The notes beneath the pieces were generated by a model. The model was given only the letters and a program-made list of their open reading frames with translations. It searched no databases and was not told the origin of the DNA. The position numbers and the translations under genes are program-made. Positions 21,931-33,290 of a stretch of DNA of 64,000 bases are shown piece after piece. The stretch's first letter is position 1. Each line of letters begins with the position of its first letter. Origin of the DNA: Theropithecus gelada (taxonomy: Eukaryota > Chordata > Mammalia > Primates > Cercopithecidae); assembly GCF_003255815.1 (NCBI RefSeq), contig NC_037672.1:101752387-101816386 (forward strand), written 5' to 3'.

Positions 21931-23540
21931 ATTATTATTTTAGGGCAGTTCTATATTCAGAGCAAAATTGAATGAAAATATGGAGATTTTCAATATACAA
22001 CTCCCCACTATATACCCACAGCCTCCCTCACTATCAACATCCTGTATCACAGGGGTACATTTGTTACAACTGATAAACTTTTATTAACATATCACCATCA
22101 CTCTAAGTTCATACCATGTACTGTATTAGGGGCCACTCTTGGGGTTGTACATTATATGGGTTTGCACAATTGTATAATGGCATGTACCTACCACTCATAA
22201 ATAATAGTTTCACTACCCTAAAAATTATCTGAAGTCTACTTATTTATCCTTCTCCCCCTCAACCTCTAGAAACAGCTGATCTTATTTTGGAATACATTTT
22301 TAAATTTACATGTAATAACTACATGTTTGTGGGAAATAAGCTGTCTCAATAGTTTTGCCTTTCCAGAAATTATATAGATGGAATCATACACTATGTAACC
22401 TTTGGAAACTGGCTCTTTTAACATAGTCATAAACATTAAAGGCTCCTGCATGTATTTTCATGGCTTGACACCATATTTTTTTTCTGATTTCAATTTCTGT
22501 CTTTATTTTTTTAAAAAAGCTTTTATTTTAAGTTTAGAAGTACAAGTGCAGATTTGTTACATAGGAAAACTTGTGTCATAGGGGGTTTTTGTACAAATTG
22601 TTTCATCACCCAGGTGTTAAGCCTAGTACCAATTAGTTATTTTTCCTGATCTTTTCCTTCCTTCCACCCTCCACCCTCTGATAGGCCCCAGTGTGTGTTG
22701 TTCCCCTGCATGTGCCCAGGTGTTGTCATCATTTAGCTTCCACTCATAAGTGAGAACATGTAGTATTTGTTTTTCTGTTCCTGAATTAGCCTGTTAAGGA
22801 TAATGGCATCCTGCAAAGGACATGATCTCATTCTTTTTATGGCTGCATAGTATTCCATGATGTATATGTGTCACATTTTCTTTATCTGATCTATCATTGA
22901 TGGGCATTTAAGTTGATGCCATGTCTTTGCTATTGTAAAAAGGAAAGTACATTTCTTTTTATCACTGAATAACATTTTATGTCATGGATGTACCACAGTT
23001 CACTTCTACATCTACTTACTGACAAATATCTTGGTTACTCCAATTTTGACAATTACAAATGAGGCTGCTATAAACATCTGTATGCAGGCTTTTGTGTGAG
23101 CATACGTTTTCAATTCATTTGAATAGCAAATAATATAATTGGCGGATTATATGGTAAGAATATGTTTAGTTTTGTTAGGAAACTGCTAAACCATTCTCTA
23201 AAATGGCTGTGCCTTTCTGTATTATTACCAGCAATAAATGATTATTTCTGTTGCTCCTTATCCTCACTAGCATATGGTGTTATTAGTGCTTTGGATTTTG
23301 ATCATTTTAACAGGTGCGTTGTGGCATCTTATTGTTTCAGTTTGCAGTTCTTTAATGATATGTGATACCGAGCATCTTTTCATATGGTTGTTTGACATCT
23401 GTAAATCTTTGTTTGTTGAAGCTTTTATTCCAGCCCTTCACCATGTTAAAATCAGGTTGTTTTCATATTGTTGAGTTGTCAGAGTACTTTGTATATTTTG
23501 GATAACAATCTTTTGTAATATATAACTTTTACAAACATAT
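21931..23540 (-). mobile_element. Ancient L1M (L1MB/L1MC-like), interrupted by a younger L1
   Basis: Antisense blocks in L1M order: GGTACATTTGTTACAACTG, AATGGCATGTACCTACCA, TATATAGATGGAATCATACA, then after the nested L1 CACTGAATAACATTTTATG, GAGGCTGCTATAAACATCTG, AGCAATAAATGATTATTTC and GCATCTTTTCATATGG. It ends around 23540. No frame is intact. Confidence 0.8.
22474..22946 (-). mobile_element. 5'-truncated primate LINE-1 nested in L1M
   Basis: Antisense L1 3' UTR and ORF2 end, with CCAGTGTGTGTTGTTCCCC, CATTTAGCTTCCACTCATAAG, TGGCTGCATAGTATTCCATG and CCATGTCTTTGCTATTGT. The host L1M is resumed at about 22960. Two T runs flank a short non-L1 stretch at 22484-22505, hinting at read-through polyadenylation. 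Confidence 0.85.
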
Positions 23541-24106
23541 TCTCCAAGTCTCTACTGCAAATATGTGGAAAAAGAGGTGTAATAAAATATTGAGAATGGC
23601 AGTCATTGATGATTGCATTAGAGATTATTCTCATCTCCTTTTCATTTTTTTCATTCTATAAATTTCTACGTTGAGCCTGTACTGCTTGTCTACTGAATAA
23701 AAATAAAAATCCTTTAGTCATGTCAAATTCAATTTCTCCAACTTTCACCTAAAATGGCAATGATATTTAAACAAAGTTGAAAAGAACTTATAACCCAGAA
23801 AACTAGGATCTATAAATGACTGTCAACACATTGTCAGAATCTGGGAGAAAGTTCCTTTTTAGTAACTGTAAGGTAAATAGGCTGATATAAATTAGCTCTC
23901 CCATTTACAAAGATAATACTAAAATAATTTTTTTCCTGCTTTCACACGAAGTCATATTATGAGTAATAATTCAAACAGTGTTGGTTCTTGTGTCTACATA
24001 CTGCGTTGTTCCAATCTTTTCAAAGTGGTTCCAAGTTATGAACTGAGGACTCAGATATCTGTTCAGGATTAAGCTCACATACCTTGGCATGACCACTAAT
24101 CATATT
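23541..24106. other. No recognised feature
   Basis: AT-rich sequence without visible repeat family or gene, up to the start of the inverted-duplication arm. Confidence 0.5.
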
Positions 24107-24260
24107 GAATGTGGTGGTTTGTGCCAGATACTACTCCTACTTCCTGTGACTTCCACAGTTACTTCATCTGGCTCTGCAGTTGGGATTGCTGGTTCACCAT
24201 GAATTAATGTCCCCACCAAATACTAACTCTTTCTTGTGCTTCAGCATCCAGTTGCCACAG
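24107..24260 (-). repeat. 154-bp inverted duplication, arm B (probable donor)
   Basis: Reverse complement of arm A with two mismatches. Its flanks (CATATT on the left, CTTCTTAGAATTGC on the right) do not belong to a recognised repeat. It therefore looks like the original location. Confidence 0.93.
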
Positions 24261-24429
24261 CTTCTTAGAATTGCAGCAGAGGATGTTGCTACTCAGCATC
24301 AATGATGCAGGATAAATGACCCTTATTGTGTGGAAGCTGTGTGGTAGTCCATAGCAAAGAAAAATGATTACTATGTTTGCCTCTTGAGTTTATTAATTTT
24401 AAAATGTATTCCACTAATTTTAATTAAAC

Positions 24430-25200
24430 CCATAAAGTAAATAATAAAACAATATATAAGTAAACATCTTAGTCCTAATTCATGCCTCCACAGAACTTAC
24501 ATATTTTAGGAGAGAAATAAAGAAATTAGAGAATTTTATGGCAGGGCAAATAATCTAAGCTGAGGAATTGGAGAAAAGAATGGCATTTAAACAGAGGTCA
24601 ACAGAATACAGAGTCATAGAAAAACCTCTAGGACAGTCTTACTTTTAATATATGGAACAGTCTATAAAGGCCCTGACACCAGAGAACAGTTTTTCTGAAT
24701 TCTAGTAACCAAATGAGGTCCAGTGTAACTGGATACTGATGAATATAAAAGGTAAATAAGCTCCAGATTATAAATGGTATTATAAATCATGGTAAATATT
24801 TACATCTTCATTCCAAGGAGGTTGAATGCCACTGAGAGGTTGAAGTGATAGGATGTTTGAGAGAACTTTTTGGATATAGTGTGCAGAATAATTTGACAGG
24901 GGGTCAAGATTGAACAGAGAAAGCATAGGTCAGCAGCTATGGCAAAAATAGAAGCAGAAGCAGAAGAAAAAGAAGAGCAGGAGGAAGAAGAGGGGGAGGA
25001 AAAACAAGAAGAAGGAGAAGATGATTCAGGTGAGAGATGACTGAAGCTTTTCACGAGTGAGAAAAAAAAAGTAGGGATAGAAAAAAAATTGAAAGACTTT
25101 TTGAAAATAGGAATATTCAACAGGACATGGTGGCTGAATATATGGCTAAAGAGAGGAGAATCAAGTGTGACTCCCATATTTTAGCTGAGTTCTAGTAAAG
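24430..25200 (-). mobile_element. L2 LINE, antisense, with purine-rich expansion
   Basis: The order follows the reverse complement of the L2 3' half: CCTCCACAGAACTTACATATT, GGCATTTAAACAGAGGTC, AAAGGCCCTGACACC, GAATGCCACTGAGAGGTTGAAG, AGTGTGCAGAATAATTTGACAGGGGG, GATGATTCAGGTGAGAGATGACTG, and CAAGTGTGACTCCCATATTTT. The GAA/GAG-rich tract at 24945-25022 replaces the expected L2 bases. A Ser-rich frame on the minus strand here is a by-product of that tract. Confidence 0.7.
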
Positions 25201-26022
25201 GAATAAAATAAGTAGAGCTAGTGGCATCAACAGTTTTGTCAGTTTCATAGAAACCACTTTTTAAATTGTTTCGTTGCAGTCCTTACTTTCTTAGGTTTTA
25301 AGACAATTGAACCAAGAGGCTAGGGGAATTGATTCAAGTAACAGGCATCATTCTACTCTTTGGATACCTCCTCCAGTTCTCCCCTGCTCTTTCTCCTCTT
25401 AGGAAAAAATCCTTTCATGACTAAGGAAAATTTGCTAGAATAGTTCTGTTTGATTATGCCACCAGTGTCTCAGTTATTCCCAAGAGTGGAAAAAGCTTCG
25501 ATTATTTTTAATATTCTTTTTAGCTCCCATAAAACTACATTTCTTTATTTTCAATACTTTAATAATAATTACTGACTTTACAAAGATACAAACAAAAATT
25601 TTAAACACAATGCAAGGAACCACCCAGCACCAACTATTTGAGAATAAGTTGTTGACTTGATGCCCTGTGTCCCAAAATTTCTTAACCACTTATGTTTTAT
25701 AAAAACATTCTACTACATAATCAAAACAAATTCTTCCAAATTAGAAAATTTCTCTCACTTTGTCACAACAAAATATTCTATATTTATTTTCTACTTATCT
25801 GTTCAAGCACTGAAATCAGCTACGTCTAAGTGTTCTTGATTCCTTTTAAAGAGAAAGAGAAATGATACGCTGAAGCCAGCATCTAGGCAGTATATATGCC
25901 CCTAAGCATATCTCTCAGTAGACAGAAGTTGGGAAATAAGTGTGAGTGTGTATACACACACTCCCCACTTGCAGCCCCCACCACCCACTTGCTCACTTAA
26001 TGGCTTTAGACCTGAATTGTTT
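25201..26022. other. No recognised feature
   Basis: AT-rich; a short alternating GT/AC palindrome-like run (GTGTGTATACACACAC) lies near 25945. No gene or repeat family recognised. Confidence 0.5.
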
Positions 26023-26039
26023 AGAAAGTGAAGGAAATA
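26023..26039. repeat. Target-site duplication, left copy (L1 at 26040-26677)
   Basis: AGAAAGTGAAGGAAATA is repeated perfectly at 26678-26694, on the right of the L1 tail. Confidence 0.93.
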
Positions 26040-26677
26040 CTAATTTATACTCCCATTAACAGCGAAATTAGTCTAACTGTTGTGGAAGACAGTGTGGCGA
26101 TTCCTCAAGGATCTAGAACTAGAAAACTAGAAATACCATTTGACCCAGTGATCCTATTACTGGGTATATACCCAAAGGATTATAAATCATTCTACTATAA
26201 AGACACATGCACACGTATGTTTATTGCGGCACCGTTCACAACAGTAAACACTTGGAACCAACCCAAATGTCCATCGATGATAGAATGGATAAAGAAAATG
26301 TGGCACATATGCACCATGGAATACTATGCAGCCAAGGATGAGTTCATGTCCTTTGCAGGGACATGGATGACACTGGAAACCATCATTCTCAGCAAACTAA
26401 CACAAGAACAGAAAACCAAACACCACATGTTCTATGAGTGAGAATGGGAGTTGATCAATGAGAACACATGGACACAGAGAGGGTAACATCACACACTAGG
26501 GCCTGTCAGGGGGTGGGAGGCTAAGGGAGGGATAGCATTAGGAGAAATACCTAATGTAGGTGACGGGTTGACGGGTGCAGCAAACCACCCTGGCACATGT
26601 ATACCTATGTAACAAACCTGCACATTTTGAACATGTACCCCATAATTTAAAAGTATAATTTAAAGAAATGCAAAGAA
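26040..26677 (+). mobile_element. 5'-truncated LINE-1 (L1PA-type)
   Basis: Sense L1 from the last quarter of ORF2 to a short A-rich tail, framed by a perfect 17-bp duplication. ORF2 motifs IPFDPVILLLGIYPKDYKS, IEWIKKMWHICTMEYYAA and ETIILSKLTQEQKTKHHMF are readable from about 26115 to 26441. A small local duplication (ACTAGAAAACTAGAAA near 26120) and loss of four residues after EYYAA are visible. The 3' UTR has the GATGACGGGTTGATGGGTGC-type block once, unlike the copy at the left edge. Confidence 0.93.
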
Positions 26678-26694
26678 AGAAAGTGAAGGAAATA
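26678..26694. repeat. Target-site duplication, right copy (L1 at 26040-26677)
   Basis: Identical to 26023-26039. Confidence 0.93.
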
Positions 26695-27570
26695 GGAAAA
26701 GAAAAAACCAAAGGGAGAGAGAAAACATACCTTTGTAAGGCTTTTACCATCAGTTTGTCTGCTAAGTGTACCCAGCAATGATTAAAATCAATTGGTGGAT
26801 GCGGTTCAGGATTAAATTTCCATTACTTAAATTTGTGGTATAAATGTCATTATAAAAACATTTAGTTCCTCACTATATGTTCTTAATTCACACAGAACTG
26901 TAACTAGCAAAAATGATGGCCATAGTTCCCTTACTAACCAAGGGCTGTGATATTGAGGAACTCATATCGCTAATTCTCTCACTTCTCCATCCTCAACTTT
27001 ATATTACATATCTTTGACCTATTATCAGATGTGTCACTCCCATAAATAAATGAAGAGATAGTTAAGGCATGTGGGTAGAATGAGAATTCTAGCGAGCTCC
27101 TTACAAGTTGAGAAATAATGTTCAATATGCAGTGTACTAAAGGTAAGTGTATGAGCGTCTGTTACTTACATTACTCTTTCGGGTAAAAACACATGGTTTC
27201 CCTTGGGACCACAGCCATGCATTCTTAGTCCATGAATTTCAATGTAGTTTACTTTAAGTGTATATATATCCAAGCAATTGAAGGCAGTGTTGCATATCCT
27301 TGACACAGTGAGTGTTTCAGAGATGGGCACAAAATTCAAGACAGAGCAATCAGAGTCTGAGACTTAATTTCTAGACTTTCCTTGGAGAAACAGTAAGTAA
27401 TATTTCTTTTTATTTTACTTTTTCTTTTTCCTCATCCTGAAAAATAGTACATAAGGCTAGAGATGATTGTAATAATTTTGTGATCATGAAAGTGACAGGT
27501 GCTACTTGAGAAAAGAGCCAATAGCAAAGTGATAATGCAGACTGGATAACATTATTTAAATTTTGGAGAT
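26695..27570. other. No recognised feature
   Basis: Single-copy-looking sequence; no frame above noise with recognisable homology. Confidence 0.5.
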
Positions 27571-27606
27571 CGATAGATAGATAGATACATAGATAGATAG
27601 ATAGAG
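27571..27606. repeat. (GATA)n microsatellite
   Basis: About nine GATA units with one imperfect unit (GATACATA). Confidence 0.9.
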
Positions 27607-28040
27607 ATGTAGCTATATTCCCTAAGTCACTTATATTTTGTAAGAAAAAATATACATTACTGAAAAAATATAAACCTGAATTACACAACACAGACATGAG
27701 TCAGTGGTGAGACAAAGCTTTATTTTAGCCTGACAATAATTGGAAAGCTCATTTTATGGAAATTTAATAAAGAAAATGATCTATAGATATATGACTTTGC
27801 ACCACGGATTTACACATCTAAAAGGTCTCCAGAAACCAATATTTTCCCCATGTAGCAATCAAAAGGTTTTTGCTTTCAAGAATAGAGGTAAAACTACTAA
27901 TACAATTTTCTTCTCAACACATTGTTATTATTAAAAAGCTATCCCAATATAGAAAATGCTATGTGATTATAAATAGAAAAATTACAGGTCAATGATAAAT
28001 TCATTAGCCTAAGCTGCCGTAGAGCTACATGTAGTAATCT
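27607..28040. other. No recognised feature
   Basis: AT-rich sequence without visible feature. Confidence 0.5.
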
Positions 28041-28044
28041 AGTT

Positions 28045-28175
28045 ACTGTAGAAGAAGTTACTTTGTTTTGGGGTAGGAATAAAGAGTTCAGTTTTGAACA
28101 CTTCCAGTTTGATATGCCTTCCCAAATGGAGATATATGAGCAAGATCTATGAGGCATAATTTTCAAGGTTTAAAT
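28045..28175 (-). mobile_element. L2 LINE fragment, antisense
   Basis: AAAGAGTTCAGTTTTGAACACTTCCAGTTTGATATGCC and CCCAAATGGAGATATATGAG match the reverse complement of the L2 segment just after the RT palm. The same consensus segment recurs at about 28590-28680, so this is a separate or duplicated piece. Confidence 0.55.
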
Positions 28176-28189
28176 AAAGCCTCTTCCAC

Positions 28190-28385
28190 ACTCAATCTGT
28201 GTGACTTTGGTAAAATACTTTAATTTTTTGTGGCTCCATTTTCTCATTCATAAAATGGTGATGAAAATAAGGGCAAATACTTCATAGGTTTGTTATGAGA
28301 ATTAAGTACAACTCATGTAATAAAACAGTGAGACAAGTACCTACAAGTGCCTAATAAATACTATTATTACTAGACTAGTAAGAGT
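28190..28385 (+). mobile_element. MIR SINE
   Basis: Follows the MIR core and 3' part: TGTGTGACTTTGGTAAAATAC, CATTTTCTCATTCATAAAATGGTGATGA, TTGTTATGAGAATTAAGTA, and AAGTGCCTAATAAATACTATTATTA. The 5' part is missing. Confidence 0.85.
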
Positions 28386-28389
28386 AGAT

Positions 28390-29735
28390 GGTGAGAAATT
28401 GTAATATTGAGACTATATTTTTAAAGTAGTTGACAAGATTGCCTAGCAGATTGGATAAAGAATTGAGGAAAAGTGAGGGTGCAAAGACAACTCCAAGAAT
28501 TTTGTCTTAATCATCTGGGAAATGGAGGTACTATTTAATGAGGTGCTAGAGACTAGTGGAGAAACAGTTTGAAATAAGTGAGGAGAGAATAAACACTAAT
28601 CAATAGACAATTAAGTTGAGAATGACTATTAGATATCCATGTGGCGATGTCAACAAGGAGTTGAATATAAAAGTCTAGAATTTTGATCACAGACCCTAGC
28701 TAAAATATAAATTCAGGAGTTCTCAAAATATAATTATATTTCACATCATGGGGATGCACAAGACTGCCAAAAAAGTAAGTATTTATTAAAAGGAATAGAT
28801 TCTTGATGCAGGGAACTAAAATGTTTAAAGGTTTGATAGGTATAAGAGAACCAGCAAAAAGAGACTGAAGAGTAACATAAGGTAAGAGGAAACCCCAGAG
28901 AAAGTTGTAATCTGGAAGCCAAGTCCAGAAAGTATTAAGTAGCTGTGTCAAATGAATACAGTTTATGCAATAAAAGGACTGAGTTTTGACCATTAGGTTT
29001 GCCATTGTAGAAGTCATTGACCCTGACAAGAATATTTTTAGTGAAATTGCAGGGCTAAAAGCTCAGATTTGGAGTAAGTTCAAAAGAGAATGAAAGAAGA
29101 GAAATTGGGGACTGACCATTACTGTTAACAATTCTCTTTAGAATTTTCTGTAGAGTGGAGCAGTAGCTGAAACAGAATATTTGGTTAAGGAGCTTTGTTT
29201 TCTTTTGTTATTTTAATATGGGAAATAATATGTGTATGTGTGCTAATTGGAAAGATTCATCAGAATGGGAATATCTGATGATTCAGAAGAGAGAGAGGAC
29301 ACATATAGAAGTAAAGTCCTTAAATATTGGAAAGAAGCTCTAGTGCCCAAAGGAGAATGTGGCCTTATATGCAAGCATAGACAAATCACCAGGGAAACTG
29401 ACAGAAATTTAGATCATATGCATTCAGATGAAGGTTGGTGTTATATTTGGTAATGGGAGCATGTGAAATTTCTTTCTTGGTTGTTTCTAAGCAGTCAGGG
29501 AACTAAGAAGTCCTTAGCTGAGAATGAGGAACAGGAAATTTTGCTGCGAGTTTGAGGAGAGAGAAGATATAAATAATATTCACCTAGGAGAGTGACAGCG
29601 ACTTTCCCTTTTTTTTTTTTTTTTTTAGAGAATTGTAATGGAATGGTCCAGGAGCATCATGGGCCCACCTGAAGTTTGTGGTGATGAATTTAATACGAGA
29701 CAAATCAGCATGGATGAGTGTTTTCATTTGGTCAC
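28390..29735 (-). mobile_element. L2 LINE, long antisense remnant spanning the RT region
   Basis: Blocks follow the reverse complement of the L2 ORF2: GGATAAAGAATTGAGG to AACTCCAAGAATTTTG, TTAGATATCCATGTGGCGATGTC, GAACCAGCAAAAAGAGACTGAAG, CTGGAAGCCAAGTCCAGAAAG, GCTGTGTCAAATGAATACAG, GACCATTAGGTTTGCC and TTGGAGTAAGTTCAAAAGAGAATG. It continues through ATGGGCCCACCTGAAGTTTGTGG to about 29735. A poly(T) run at 29609-29627 interrupts it. Confidence 0.7.
28700..29029 (-). pseudogene. L2 reverse-transcriptase relic
   Basis: The 109-codon frame aligns by eye with the L2 RT finger and palm segment: CINCIHLTQLLNTFWTWLPD stands where L2 has a LLDLSAAFDTVDH-type motif, and FAGS follows at the expected spacing. 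The key catalytic A-box Asp residues are lost. It is a decayed CR1-clade retrotransposon gene, not a host gene. Confidence 0.55.
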
Positions 29736-29939
29736 ATGTAGGTGTTCATGTTTTCTATTCAATGTTACTAACCTATGCCAATAGCTTCTTCACCAGCATG
29801 GACGCTGTTGCTGTTCTCACATGTGTAACTGTGTCACTTGTGATATTTAACTGTATTTGGTAAGGGATGCCCAGAGTGCTGGCAAAACATTATTTCAGAG
29901 TATGTCTGTGAGGGTACTTCGTGAAGAGCTTAGCATTTG

Positions 29940-30355
29940 TACCAGTAGATTGAGTAAAGAGTCCCCCTCACCAATGTGAATGGGTATCAACCAAGCCGTT
30001 GCGGGGCCAGATCAGACTAACAGGCAGAGGAATGAAGAAGTCTCTCTCTATATATCTATCTGTCTCCTTGAACTGGGACAACCACCTTTTTTTGCCCTGG
30101 ACATCTTGGTTCTTAGAGCTTTGAACCACAAGAGTTACACCATTAGTTCTTCTGAGTTTCAGGCCTTAAGACTCAGACTGAAATAGACCACTGACTTTCC
30201 TGGTTCTCCAGTTTGTAGATGGCAAATCATGGGACTTTTCAGCCTCCATAATTGTATGAACCAATTCTTATAATAAATATCATCACACATACACACACAC
30301 ACACACACACACCCTATTGGTTCTGTTTATCTGAAGAGCCATGACTAGCATACCA
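29940..30355 (+). mobile_element. Ancient medium-reiterated repeat, class not assigned
   Basis: The order ATTGAGTAAAGAGTCC, CACCAATGTGAATGGGTATCA, TTGAACTGGGACAACC, CTGGTTCTCCAGTTTG, CAGCCTCCATAATTGTATGAACCAATT, ATAATAAATAT and CCTATTGGTTCTGTTTATCTG matches a common mammalian interspersed repeat that I recognise but cannot name safely. A (CA)n run replaced its internal simple repeat at 30291-30312. Confidence 0.55.
30291..30312. repeat. (AC)11 microsatellite
   Basis: Uninterrupted dinucleotide run inside the ancient repeat. Confidence 0.95.
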
Positions 30356-30613
30356 CTTGTTCTCCCTGCTCATCCACACTGACAAAGATGTGTCTATTTA
30401 CTAGAAGGTCACACTCTAAACACTGAGAAAACTAAATAAATAAAATGTAGTTTTAGAAGCTCTAATAAAAATATTCATTCTACAAAACGTCTCCTTACTT
30501 GACCCCCTATAATATTTTTATTTTCACTATTGAATATTATTATTCATTAAAGTTAAAGCACAGCTTTTTCAGAAGCCTCCAGAAAAAAAAAAAAAAGTAA
30601 CTGCAGAGAGGTT

Positions 30614-30653
<40 letters not shown>

Positions 30654-31749
30654 AAAATCGGAAAATGTTATCTGGATAAGAGTGTATATTTGCCAGTTAC
30701 ATAGGAAGGTTTTCAATCCCCTTAATATTTTCATCTATTTAAATTGTTTGAATTCTTCCAATTCCTCAGACACTACTCAGTTTTGTTCATTGTGGCTATA
30801 TGATAGAATTCCCTTTATCTACCAGCTTCTCCCAGTATCACTTTTCTTTTTCCTTCTTTATCTTCCTCCAAAAGAATAGGATAGAATCTGGGAGGACATT
30901 TTGAATGGGAATACACATTTTACACCAGATTAACAGGCAACTCAAAAATTTGAATTTTTCATAGTTTTATCTTTTTTTTCATTTACAACAAAACTATGGT
31001 TCCTTTGAGCATCCTATGAGCATTTCCTCTTCATTTTTAAGTCTCAAGAACGTGAGGGATTCAAAAGGAGATAATTATATCATAGTGACTTGAAAGACAA
31101 TGCAAAATAAAAGTAACCTTCCCTTCAAGAAAACCATATATCTACATTTTATACTTGAGGAAACAAAGCAGAAAAGCAATTATTCTTGGAAAATATCTGA
31201 TCTTTATTATTTAAAAATTTTCTCTCTACTTAAGGAGTGAATTTGAAAAGGCAATAGAAAAAAAAGACAATTGTCTAAAAGGACAAATGAGATTTTTTAA
31301 GAAAAATGATTCTCAGAGAAAAAAAAATTAGTAAAGACATTCAGGGGACATATAAAACAGCTAAGCTATAATGGGTTACCATCAGCAAATGATATAAAAG
31401 GAAGCATGTCACAGATTACAAGCAATTAGGAAATCAAAGCACTCAGTGGCAAGGTGGGCTCACTACTTTTCAGGGACAGGAGAAAAAGTAATATTTGACA
31501 AGGTGAGGGTTGAAACTCCTAATAGCTACTTTACTTCAGTCATCGATAATTATAATAGAAAAAGAATGATCAGGGCAATAAGAGTTAATGAGAAAAACAT
31601 GTAACTGGGCAGAATTTGAACCATATATAGTTTAAAAAATATCTCAGTAACTTGGAATGTATTCAAATCAGCAGAGTATATAATATTCGTTGTAGAATAT
31701 TAATTTTTAGAAAGGCAAATCTAGCAATAGAATCATTACAACACATCCT
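30356..31749. other. No recognised gene or repeat family
   Basis: AT-rich stretch holding an A run at 30583-30596 and the (AC)n at 30616-30650; nothing else identified. Confidence 0.5.
30616..30650. repeat. (AC)17 microsatellite
   Basis: Uninterrupted dinucleotide run of 35 bases. Confidence 0.95.
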
Positions 31750-32330
31750 GGAAAACTACAGTTAATTTTTAAACTGTTCTTTTTTTAATTTTTAAATCAG
31801 AAAACTCTTACATAAGCCTTATAAGAATATAGTAAAAAATAAAAACTCTCTTTTATCACTGTCTACTCCTCAGGTAGCCGTTATTGACAGTTTGGTGGGT
31901 ATATTTCTTCATCTTTTTTTTTTTTTGGACGAAGTTTTTCTCTTGTTCCCCAGACTGGAGTACAGTGGTGCAATCTTGGTTCACTGCAGCCTCCACCTCC
32001 TGGGTTCAAGTGATTCTCCTGCCTCAGCCTCCCGAGTAGCTGGGATTATAGGTGCACACCACCAAGCTCAGCTAATTTTGTATTTTTAGTAGAGACAAGG
32101 TTTCACCATGTTGGACAGACTGGTCTCAAACTCCCGACCTCTGGTGATCTGCCTGTCTCGGCCTCCCAAAGTGCTGGGATTACAGGCATGAGCCACTGTG
32201 CCCAGCCTGGTTGGTATACTTCTGACCTTTTTTAGAGTCTTTAGGCACATACCACAAAAATATACATATATTACATATAAATCTCCATTTGCAAATTCAG
32301 GTCTATAAGAAAATTAACTTTAATTTTTCT
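31750..32330 (-). mobile_element. Ancient L1M 3' fragment carrying an Alu
   Basis: CAGGTAGCCGTTATTGACAGTTTGGTGGGTAT on the left and GACCTTTTTTAGAGTC with CATATATTACATATAAAT on the right are consecutive parts of the antisense L1M 3' region ('ggtaaccactgttaacagtttggtgtgtat' type). The Alu at 31909-32207 separates them. Confidence 0.5.
31909..32207 (-). mobile_element. Alu SINE (AluJ/S-like, diverged)
   Basis: Antisense Alu with poly(T), full body and the end CCCAGCC. TGGTGGGTATATTTCT (31893-31908) and TGGTTGGTATACTTCT (32208-32223) are a 14-of-16 target-site duplication. Many CpG positions have decayed. Confidence 0.92.
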
Positions 32331-32489
32331 ATCACAAATGTCAAACTTTACATAATGTCCCAATGAGAAACCTAATCTCCATTTGTTGTGGGTTTCATAC
32401 CCCTTTCTCTAGGGTCATGTTTTAGGTCTAGGAAACTTGTCAATGTATCAGGAGTGGGACCTGAGTGCTGCCATCTAAGCTAACCCAGA

Positions 32490-33290
32490 AGTGGACCCAG
32501 ATTTCCATCCAGTCTTTGACCTTCATTTCATTGAGATTATTACCATGTCTTCCCTCATTTTCAATTCCAAGATCTCTTTATTTCCACTTGTTCTCTATGT
32601 CATATCCCTGCTCTTTTGGAGGAAGCATCTCACCTAAATAATTGCGATAATCTCTTAGCCATTCTCCCGTTGCTTCTATTTCTCATACAGTCTGTTTCAC
32701 ATGTCAGTCACAGTGATCTAAAACATGAGCCAAATTATGTCAATCTTCTGCTTAAAGCCCTCTAGTAGATTCCTGCCTCACCTAAGTACAGCCCAAGTGC
32801 TTTTAATGACCTGCAAGGCCCTGTAATCTGGTCTCTTTACCTATATGACTAATCTTCTGCCACTTTCTGCTTCTTATTCTGCTTTACCCCACTAGTCTCC
32901 TGCCAGTTCATGCTTCCACCATAAGGGCAGCCATTCTACTGTCCTTTTGTTCCTTCTGCCTACCATGCTCTTCACACAGATGTCTTTCAGGTGTTTATTC
33001 AAAAGTCATTTTCTCAATAAGGCTCTCCATAGTTGGTCTATCTGAAGCTTTTGTTCTTCTTCTCCCAATATTTTATATATTCCTTAGAAATTTTCACTAA
33101 TATCATGTGTATTTTATTCTTATTGTTTTTGCTGTCCATTTCAAAGACTGCAATTTAAGTTCCATGAAGGTAATTTTATTCATTACTATTTTCTCAAGTT
33201 CCTGTAATACATGTAGAATATAGGTAGTAGGCCTTCAAGAAATGTACTTTGAATGAATTAATGAGTGAGTGAATAAATGAATGAGTAATG
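32490..33290 (+). mobile_element. L2 LINE 3' end
   Basis: A clear L2 in sense: CAGTCACAGTGATCTAAAACATGAGCC, GCTTAAAGCCCTCTAGTAG, GACCTGCAAGGCCCTGTAATCTGG, CTCTTCACACAGATGTC, GCAATTTAAGTTCCATGAAGG, then the tail AATGAATTAATGAGTGAGTGAATAAATGAATG. It is among the better preserved L2 copies here. Confidence 0.85.

Noticed and set aside
24800..25177. Ser-rich 125-codon minus-strand frame as a secreted or nuclear protein
   Set aside because: Created by the GAA/GAG tract inside an L2 relic; no homology beyond low complexity.
29980..30186. 68-codon frame as a small gene
   Set aside because: It falls in an ancient interspersed repeat and has no start or homology support.
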